Shown: positions 1 through 6,748 of the stretch, piece after piece | Layout of the letters: every line of letters starts with the position of its first letter | Position numbering within the stretch: the first letter of the stretch is position 1 | Source of the DNA: JAEULH01 sp963805915 | GTDB lineage: Bacteria > Pseudomonadota > Alphaproteobacteria > Rhodospirillales > Defluviicoccaceae | Direction of reading: 5' to 3' | Assembly: GCA_963805915.1 (NCBI GenBank) | Contig: CAWDWD010000011.1 | Coordinates: 1 to 64,000 of the forward strand | DNA: 64,000 nt | Notes under the pieces: generated by a model | What the model was told of the DNA's origin: nothing | The model's database searches: none | Seen by the model: the letters and a program-made list of their open reading frames with translations, nothing else | Translations under genes and position numbers: made by a program

Positions 1-1
1 G

Positions 2-642
2 GAGGGCCAGGCCCACAACGCCGCCGACAAGACGCTGTATACCGTCATCTCCTATGCTCGCCCGCCGATGGGCGAGGGCACCAACGCAGAGCGGCCGCGC
101 GACGATATTCGTCTGAGCGCCACCGAAACCGATCTCGCCTGCGGTGTCGTCTACGCGAGCAGCCTGGGCGGCGGGATCAAGGACACCGGCGGCGCGGCCA
201 TCGCCAGCGATTGGGTCGCGGACGACATGCGCGCCTTGGTCCATGGCCAAGGCAAGCCCAAGGACCAGAAGGTCGGCGCTTACGACGAATGCGATACCGA
301 CATGGTCGCCAATCCCGACAACATCAAATTCTCCGAAGCCATGCGCACGCTATTCATCGGCGAGGACTCCGGCAATCACCTGAACAACTTCATTTGGGCC
401 TACAACGTCGATACCGGGCGCCTGAGCCGGATCTTTCCGCCCCGATCGGCGCCGAGAACACCGGCCTGCAGGCCGTCGACGACATCAATGGTTACGCTTA
501 TATCATGGCCAACATCCAGCACCCCGGCGCCGCCGGGGATCTCAGGCGCTATCCCCCCGAGATCAGGGACGACATGCGCCGCATGGTCGATCCACGCGGC
601 GCGATCGGCTATCTCGGCGGCCTGCCGGCGATCCAGCGCTGA
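2..642 (+). CDS. PhoX-family (DUF839) phosphatase, C-terminal part, frameshifted
   Basis: This is the end of a gene that begins before the window. The reading frame open from base 2 contains SEAMRTLFIGEDSGNHLNNF, typical of PhoX/DUF839 beta-propeller proteins, which are secreted calcium/iron-dependent alkaline phosphatases or related proteins. Near 434-440 the frame breaks: adding one T to the TTT run at 434-436 continues the protein as IFSAPIGAENTGLQAVDD and on to GYAYIMANIQHPG and a TGA at 640-642. The break is therefore a single-base deletion, either a sequence error or a recent mutation. The gene converges on the pqqB remnant, whose last codon lies only 8 bases away. Assignment to the family is firm; the substrate is not known. 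Confidence 0.75.
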   Translation, partial: GPGPQRRRQDAVYRHLLCSPADGRGHQRRAAARRYSSERHRNRSRLRCRLREQPGRRDQGHRRRGHRQRLGRGRHARLGPWPRQAQGPEGRRLRRMRYRHGRQSRQHQILRSHAHAIHRRGLRQSPEQLHLGLQRRYRAPEPDLSAPIGAENTGLQAVDDINGYAYIMANIQHPGAAGDLRRYPPEIRDDMRRMVDPRGAIGYLGGLPAIQR

Positions 643-650
643 TCATCAAG

Positions 651-867
651 TTACGGGGGCCGGGTCCACTTCAGGGTCAGTGGCTTGAGTTCCTCGGCTT
701 GGGTTCCTCGGTATCGGCACTCGCCGTCGACGCTGACGGCGAGTGACGAGCTGGCTCCGTGGCAACGCCGCCGGGTCTCCGGTCCGAGCCCGGCGGCAAT
801 TGGCGCAGTGACAATTCCACTGTGGGAATCCGCCGCCGGCCGCCGATCCAAGGATGATAATCCGCAT
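651..867 (-). pseudogene. pqqB: pqqB remnant (N-terminal fragment only)
   Basis: The first residues, MRIIILGSAAGGGFPQWNC, followed by a Cys-rich CANCRRAR motif, are unmistakably the N-terminus of PqqB, the metallo-beta-lactamase-fold protein of pyrroloquinoline quinone (PQQ) biosynthesis. A one-base insertion (G at 750) breaks the frame; removing it gives RSQSSLAVSVDGE, again the PqqB consensus. After this point, about residue 51, similarity stops and an unrelated tail of about 20 residues leads to a stop at 651. PqqB is normally about 300 residues, so more than 80 percent is missing and no pqqC, D or E follows. It lies directly downstream of an intact pqqA. The truncation looks like a real deletion; the frameshift may be an error. 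Confidence 0.8.
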
Positions 868-951
868 CGCGCCCCAGGTTTCACCGCGCCAGTATCTTGT
901 GGCGTACGGGCGCCGATCGGCGAGCCCGCCGACCGGCGCCTCGACCCGGCC

Positions 952-1032
952 TTAGATTTGGGCGCACGCGTAACAGTTGATCTCCATCCCGACAGAGATT
1001 TCGACCACTGCCGGACGGCTCCATTTGCGCAT
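952..1032 (-). CDS. pqqA: PqqA, coenzyme PQQ precursor peptide
   Basis: This 26-residue peptide ends in SVGMEINCYACAQI. Glu17 and Tyr21 have the E-x3-Y spacing of PqqA, the ribosomally made precursor whose Glu and Tyr side chains are cross-linked by the radical SAM enzyme PqqE to form PQQ. The start is fixed by a strong Shine-Dalgarno sequence, AAGGAGG, eight bases before the ATG. It is too short for most gene finders. It is followed by only a fragment of pqqB, so if the peptide is still used the remaining pqq genes must be elsewhere. Two cysteines next to the conserved Tyr are unusual for the family as I know it. Confidence 0.85.
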   Translation of the reverse strand: MRKWSRPAVVEISVGMEINCYACAQI

Positions 1033-1263
1033 CGCGTCTTCCTCCTTGACTGGCCCGACGATGAGCACCGCGATCGCCAACGCCCGATCGTCATCTTGCT
1101 CGATCGATAGATAGATCGTCCAGGCCGGATTGGGAAAAGTCATTTACGGCGATCGGTGTGCGGGCGCACCATATCCAAGGCTGTGACAAACAAGCACGAT
1201 GGGTGCCGCCTCCATCCGTCCTGATTGCGACGCGCACCCGCGAAGCCAACAGGGAGGACTTCG
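1033..1263. promoter_or_regulatory. divergent intergenic region between pqqA and the aldehyde dehydrogenase gene
   Basis: These 231 bases separate two divergently transcribed genes and must hold both start regions. The visible signals are AAGGAGG upstream of pqqA (minus strand) and GGGAGG upstream of the aldehyde dehydrogenase ATG. I could not identify convincing -35/-10 elements. The arrangement suggests shared regulation, for example by an alcohol- or aldehyde-responsive activator, but no operator was recognised. Confidence 0.4.
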
Positions 1264-2784
1264 ATGATCCATCAGGCACTGGAGAAGCTGGCCGAGAGTA
1301 TCGTCATCCGGCCGAAGTACGACAACTTCATCGGCGGCACCTGGGCGCCGCCGGCGCGCGGCCAGTATTTCACCAACCCGACGCCGGTCACCGGTTTGCC
1401 GCTGTGCGATGTCGCGCGCTCGACCGCGGAGGATATCGAGGCGGCGATCGACGCGGCGCACGCGGCCAAGGCCGGCTGGGCAGCGACCTCGCCCGCGGAA
1501 CGCGCGCGGGTCCTCAACAAGATCGCCGATCGGATGGAGGAGCGGCTCGACGTTCTGGCGATGGTCGAGACGCTCGACAACGGCAAGCCGATCCGCGAGA
1601 CCAAGGCCGCCGACATTCCGCTCGCGATCGATCATTTCCGCTACTTCGCCGGCGCCATCCGGGCGCAGGAAGGCAGCATCTGCGAGGTCGACGCGACCAC
1701 CTACGCCTACCATTTCCACGAGCCGCTCGGCGTCGTCGCCCAGATCATCCCGTGGAACTTTCCGATCCTGATGGCGACCTGGAAGCTGGCCCCGGCTTTG
1801 GCCGCCGGCAACTGTGTCGTGCTCAAGCCGGCCGAGCAGACGCCGATGAGCATCATGGTCCTCATGGACATGATTGGCGATCTCCTGCCGCCGGGCGTGC
1901 TCAACGTCGTCAACGGCTTCGGCGTCGAGGCCGGCAAGCCGCTCGCCAGCAACAAGCGCATCGCCAAGGTCGCGTTTACCGGCGAGACGACGACCGGACG
2001 GCTGATCATGCAGTACGCCGCCGAGAACATCATCCCCGTCACCCTGGAGCTGGGCGGCAAGTCGCCGAACGTCTTCTTCGCCGACGTGATGGCCGAGGAC
2101 GACGCGTTCCTCGACAAGGCGCTCGAGGGCTTCGCGATGTTCGCCCTCAACCAGGGCGAGGTCTGCACCTGCCCCAGCCGCGCGCTGGTTCAGGAAAGCA
2201 TCTACGACCGGTTCATGGAAAAGGCGATCGAGCGCGTGCGCGGCATCAAGCAGGGCCATCCGCTGGATCCCGAGACGATGCTGGGCGCCCAGGCGTCCAA
2301 TGATCAGCTCGAAAAGATCATGTCGTACATCGAGATCGGCAAGGCCGAGGGCGCGAAGATCCTCACCGGCGGCGGGCGCGTGCGCTTCGACGGCGAGCTC
2401 GCCAAGGGCTACTATGTCCAGCCGACCATCTTCGCGGGTCACAACAAGATGCGGGTGTTCCAGGAGGAGATCTTCGGTCCCGTGGTCTCCGTCGCGAAGT
2501 TCAAGACCGAGGAAGAGGCCCTGGAGATCGCCAACGATACGCTCTACGGCCTCGGCGCCGGACTGTGGACCCGCGACGGCAACCGCGCCTTTAGGGTCGG
2601 CCGGGCGATCCAGGCCGGGCGGGTGTGGACCAACTGCTACCACCTCTATCCGGCGCACGCGGCCTTCGGCGGCTACAAGCAATCGGGGATCGGGCGGGAA
2701 AACCACAAGATGATGCTCGACCACTATCAGCAGACCAAGAACCTGCTGGTCAGCTACAGCCCCAACGCGCTCGGGTTCTTCTAG
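1264..2784 (+). CDS. NAD(P)-dependent aldehyde dehydrogenase, ExaC/AcoD type
   Basis: A full-length 506-residue aldehyde dehydrogenase that oxidises aldehydes such as acetaldehyde to the acid with NAD(P)+ in the cytoplasm. The Rossmann-type cofactor region has PWNFPILMATWKLAPALA; the general-base Glu262 lies in VTLELGGKSPNVFF; the nucleophile is in NQGEVCTCPSRAL (Cys301, with a second Cys at 303). The GEVCTCPSR form is characteristic of the ExaC/AcoD/AldB subgroup, which acts after PQQ-dependent ethanol dehydrogenase or in acetoin metabolism. The start at 1264 is preceded by GGGAGG at a good distance; an upstream in-frame start at 1225 lacks one. The DUF779 gene follows on the same strand, a partnership common for this subgroup. 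Confidence 0.92.
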   Translation: MIHQALEKLAESIVIRPKYDNFIGGTWAPPARGQYFTNPTPVTGLPLCDVARSTAEDIEAAIDAAHAAKAGWAATSPAERARVLNKIADRMEERLDVLAMVETLDNGKPIRETKAADIPLAIDHFRYFAGAIRAQEGSICEVDATTYAYHFHEPLGVVAQIIPWNFPILMATWKLAPALAAGNCVVLKPAEQTPMSIMVLMDMIGDLLPPGVLNVVNGFGVEAGKPLASNKRIAKVAFTGETTTGRLIMQYAAENIIPVTLELGGKSPNVFFADVMAEDDAFLDKALEGFAMFALNQGEVCTCPSRALVQESIYDRFMEKAIERVRGIKQGHPLDPETMLGAQASNDQLEKIMSYIEIGKAEGAKILTGGGRVRFDGELAKGYYVQPTIFAGHNKMRVFQEEIFGPVVSVAKFKTEEEALEIANDTLYGLGAGLWTRDGNRAFRVGRAIQAGRVWTNCYHLYPAHAAFGGYKQSGIGRENHKMMLDHYQQTKNLLVSYSPNALGFF

Positions 2785-2854
2785 GCTTGAACGACGGCTC
2801 GCCGGGGAGCTTCTCGTCCCCGGCGAGGCCCGTGAGGATGAGGGTGATGGATAG

Positions 2855-3241
2855 ATGGTAGAGCGCGTGATCGCGACCCCGGCGGCGGCGGAGCTGATCG
2901 AGAAATTGAAGGCCGACCACGGCCCGCTGGCGTTCCACCAGTCGGGCGGCTGCTGCGACGGCAGCGCGCCGATGTGCTTCCCCGAAGGCGAGTTCCGCAC
3001 CGGCGGCCAGGACGTCCGGCTCGGGGCGATCTCGGGGTGCGAGTTCTACATGGGCGCGGCGCAGTTCGACCTCTGGTCGCATACCCAGCTGATCATCGAC
3101 GTGGTCCCGGGGCGCGGCTCCGGCTTCTCGGTGGAGGCGCCGGAAGGGGTCCGCTTCCTCACCCGCGGCCGGGTCTTTAGCGACAGCGAAGCCGAGGCGC
3201 TGGACAAGGCGGGGCCGCCGTCCGGCGCCGCCGCCACATAG
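2855..3241 (+). CDS. DUF779 family protein
   Basis: A 128-residue protein of the DUF779 family, usually encoded next to ExaC/AcoD-type aldehyde dehydrogenases as here. It has a Cys-rich patch HQSGGCCDGSAPMCF at about residues 27-41 and a further Cys in GAISGCEFYMG, suggesting metal or Fe-S binding, but no biochemical function is established to my knowledge. Seventy bases separate it from the dehydrogenase, so it is probably the second gene of the same transcript. Its TAG stop is part of a 17-base palindrome (3239-3255). Confidence 0.88.
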   Translation: MVERVIATPAAAELIEKLKADHGPLAFHQSGGCCDGSAPMCFPEGEFRTGGQDVRLGAISGCEFYMGAAQFDLWSHTQLIIDVVPGRGSGFSVEAPEGVRFLTRGRVFSDSEAEALDKAGPPSGAAAT

Positions 3242-3277
3242 GTCATTTTGACCTATTTATTAGGTCATTCTGACCTA
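3239..3277. promoter_or_regulatory. two tandem palindromes, TAGGTCA-N3-TGACCTA (candidate operator)
   Basis: Two perfect 7-base inverted repeats with a 3-base spacer occur at 3239-3255 (spacer TTT) and 3261-3277 (spacer TTC). Their centres are 22 bases apart, about two helical turns, so dimers bound to both would sit on the same face of the DNA. This is the layout of a repressor operator (TetR, MarR or GntR type) rather than of a terminator, and there is no T-tract. The first copy includes the DUF779 stop codon. The next gene downstream is the restriction gene at 3664. The cognate regulator is not in the window. Confidence 0.55.
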
Positions 3278-3663
3278 TCGGCGCGCGCGTAACACATTGA
3301 TTTTAAAAGGTTCACCATTTCGGCGCGAAAAAAACTTCTCACTCTGGTTCTCGTCGCGCGCGGCATCAGCCGGGCCAGCGAGGCCACCAACCTCCCTGAT
3401 ACTATACCACATATCGCCGCCCGATCGGCCAGTGTATCACGCCGTATCACGCCCGCCCCGACGCGAACGGCAGTGGATCTCGCTGCCGCCGGTTATGGTG
3501 TCGGTTACGATGCCGGTTATGGGGCCCGCGCGCGGCCTCGCAGCTTCCGCTCCGTAGCACTGAGCGCCCCAATAGGGTAGAAGAGAGCTTGCGTTTCTCG
3601 CGGTCCCGCCAGTTGTGCCGCGGGCCGAAGCGTAATGTTGCGAGTTCTTCTTCAGGTTCAGGC
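3278..3663. other. intergenic stretch before the restriction gene
   Basis: This stretch holds no gene I can support. It begins with a locally AT-rich segment (about 3290-3330). At 3489-3524 lie three imperfect 12-base direct repeats of the form CCGGTTATGGTG. In one plus-strand frame, open from about 3293 to 3580, these would read as Gly-Tyr repeats (GYGVGYDAGYG), but that frame has no usable start codon. The upstream signals for the res gene must lie in its right half. Confidence 0.4.
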
Positions 3664-6600
3664 ATGACCCAGCAGTTCTTCGAGCGTCCGATCCTGAACT
3701 CCCCTTACGCCTATCCGGCTCGGCATTGGGAACTGGACGACGACGGCCAGCCGACCAACCGGATCCTCGACGTCCGCCGCCGCTCGGAACTGATCACCCC
3801 GGTCCCGAAGCCGAAGAAGCGGCGCCGCGCGCAGACCGAGATGGTGCTCGACGCCGGCGACGATCTGTCGAGCGCGGAGGTGGAGTACAATCCAACCCCC
3901 ATCATCAACGAGATCCGCGGCTACGTCGAACAGCTGGCGCGCGCTGCCCAATCCCGAGCGACTGGCAGGTCACGCCGGAAACGCAGCGGCTTCTCCAGCA
4001 CTGGCGGCACCACCCGTTCCACGCCATCCGCCCGTTCTTCTGCCAGGTCGAGGCGATCGAGACGGCGATCTGGCTCACCGAGGTCGCGCCGAAGCTGGGC
4101 AAGCGCGCCGAGAAGTTCTGGACCCATATTCGCGGCGCCAACGAACAGGCCAATCCCGAACTCCTGCGCCTCGCGCTCAAGCTCGCCACCGGCGCCGGCA
4201 AGACCACCGTCATGGCGATGCTGATCGCCTGGCAGACGGTCAACGCCGTGCGTCACCCGACAGCAAGACCTTCTCGCGCGGCTTCCTCATCGTCACCCCC
4301 GGCATCACCATCCGCGACCGGCTGCGCGTGCTACATGCCCAACGATCCCGACAGCTACTACAACAGCCGCGAGCTGATCCCGAGCGACATGCTGGGCGAC
4401 ATCGGCCGGGCGAAGATCGTGCATCACCAACTACCACGCCTTCAAGCTGCGCGAGCGCGATGGAGTTCGCCAAGGGCACCCGCGCCCTGCTCACAGGGCC
4501 GCGGGCCGGAGCTCGATACCGCTCGAGACCGACGGCCAGATGCTCCAGCGGGTGATGCCCGACCTGATGGGCCTGAAGAACATCGTCGTCCTCAACGACG
4601 AGGCCCACCACTGCTACCGCGAGAAGCCTGCCGACCGACGCCGGAGACGACCTCAAGGGCGAGGACAGGAACGAGGCCAAGAAGAACAACGAGGCGGCGC
4701 GGCTATGGATCTCCGGCATCGAGGCGGTCAAGCGCAAGCTCGGCCTGCGCGCTGTCTACGATCTTTCCGCGACGCCGTTTTTCCTGCGCGGCTCCGGCTA
4801 CGCCGAGGGCACGCTGTTCCCGTGGACGGTCAGCGACTTCTCGCTGATGGACGCGATCGAGTGCGGCATCGTCAAGCTGCCGCGCGTGCCCGTCGCCGAC
4901 AACGTGCCGGGCGGCGATACGCCCAAATTCCGCAACCTGTGGGAGCACATCGGCAAGAAGATGCCGAAGAAGGGCCGCGGCAAGGCCAAGACGCTCGACC
5001 CGCTGAGCCTCCCGGCCGAGCTGCAGACCGCGCTCGAAGCACTCTACGGCCACTACGCAAAGACGTTCGAGCTGTGGGAAGAGCGCCGACATCGGCGTTC
5101 CGCCGGTATTCATCGTCGTCTGCAACAACACCTCGACCTCGAAGCTGGTCTACGACTACATCTCCGGCTTCCACCGCAAGCACGACGACGGCACGACGAC
5201 ACTGGAGAACGGCCGGCTCGCGCTCTTCCGCAACTACGACGACCACGGCAACCGGCTGGCCCGGCCGAACACGCTGCTGATCGACTGCGAACAGCTCGAA
5301 TCCGGCGAGGCGCTGGACAAGGACTTCCGCGAGATGGCCGCGGACGAGATCGAGCGGTTCCGCCGCGAGATCGTCGAGCGCACCGGCGATGCCCGCGCCG
5401 GCGAGAACATCACCGATCAGGACCTGCTGCGCGAGGTCATGAACACCGTCGGCAAGAAGGATCGCCTCGGCGAGTCGATCCGCTGCGTCGTCTCCGTCTC
5501 GATGCTGACCGAAGGCTGGGACGCCAACACCGTCACCCACATTCTCGGCGTCCGCGCCTTCGGCACCCAGCTTCTCTGCGAGCAGGTCGTCGGCCGCGCG
5601 CTGCGCCGCCAGTCCTACGACCTCAACGAGGACGGCCTGTTCAACGTCGAATATGCCGACGTCCTCGGCATCCCGTTCGACTTCGCCGCCAAGCCGGTGG
5701 TCGCGCCGCCGCAGCAAGCCGCGCGAGACCATCCGCGTCCATGCCGTGAGCCCCGAGCGCGACGCGCTGGAAATCAGCTTCCCCCGGGTCGAGGGCTACC
5801 GGGTCGAGCTGCCGGACGAGCAGCTCACGGCCGACGTTCGGCGCCGACTCGCGTGCTGGAGCTGACGCCCGATCTGGTCGGCCCGTCGATCACCAAGAAC
5901 CAGGGCATCATCGGCGAGGGCGTCGACCTGACGCTCGAGCATCTGGACGACATGCGCCGCTCGACCATCCTGTTCCACCTCGCCAAGCACCTGCTCTACC
6001 AGAAGTACCGCGATCCCGGCGAGGAGCCGAAGCTGCACCTGTTCGGCCAGCTCAAGCGCATCGCCCGGCAGTGGCTGGACGGCGGCTACCTCGCGCTGCA
6101 CCGGCGGCACCTATCCGGCCCAGCTGCTGTATCAGGAGATCGCCGACATGGCCTGCGAGCGGATCAAGGCGGCGATCACCGAAACGCTCGCCGGCGAGCG
6201 CCCGGTCAAGGCGATCCTCGACGCCTACAACCCGACCGGCTCGACCCGCTACGTCAACTTCACCACGTCGCAAGGAGACGCGCTGGCAGACCGACGCCGC
6301 GCAAATGCCACATCAACTGGGTGGTCTGCGACAGCGACTGGGAGGCGGAGTTCTGCCGCGTCGCCGAGGCCCATCCGCGCGTGCGCGCCTACGTCAAGAA
6401 CCAGAACCTCGGCCTCGAGGTGCCCTACCTGATGGGCGGCGACAGCGCGGAACTACATCCCCGACTTCATCGTCCGGATCGACGACGGCCGGCCCGACGA
6501 CCCGCTCAATCTGATCGTCGAGATCAAGGGCTACCGCGGCGAGGACGCCAAGGAGAAGGCCAACACCATGCGCGCCTACTGGGTGCCGGGCGTCAACAAC

Positions 6601-6745
6601 CTCGGCAAGCTTCGGCCGCTGGGCGTTCGCCGAGTTCACCGCCGTCTACGAGATCGAGCGGACTTCAAGCCAAGCTTGATCGACGCAGTTCGACCAGACG
6701 AGCGAGGCAGCGTCAAGGCGCGAGGCCACTGCGGAAGAGCATGGC
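3664..6745 (+). pseudogene. type III-like restriction endonuclease subunit (Res, DEAD/DEAH helicase), multiply frameshifted
   Basis: Pieced together across frames this is one continuous protein of about 1,000 residues: MTQQFFERPILNSPYAYP at the start (ATG 3664), Walker A LATGAGKTTVMAMLIAW (about 4180), motif II VVLNDEAHHCYREK (about 4590), YDLSATPFFL (about 4760), and motif VI VSMLTEGWDANTVTH to QVVGRALRR (about 5490-5610), then IVEIKGYRGEDAKEK in a nuclease-like domain (about 6510). These are the parts of a type III restriction Res subunit: ATP-dependent translocase plus endonuclease. At least 15 single-base indels interrupt the frame (for example extra C at 3934, G at 3956, C at 4422, C at 5086, C at 5715). 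Nearly all are insertions whose removal restores good sequence. As written it cannot be translated; whether this is decay or sequence error is open. The end and junction with mod are approximate. Confidence 0.8.
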
Positions 6746-6748
6746 GAG

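Noticed and set aside
685..1110. 141-residue plus-strand frame across pqqB and pqqA
   Set aside because: It is antisense to recognisable pqqB and pqqA sequences.
1144..3000. 618-residue open frame on the minus strand opposite the aldehyde dehydrogenase
   Set aside because: It mirrors the codon pattern of a clear gene on the other strand and has no recognisable sequence.
3265..3450. 61-residue minus-strand frame between DUF779 and res
   Set aside because: It has no recognisable sequence and overlaps the tandem palindromes.
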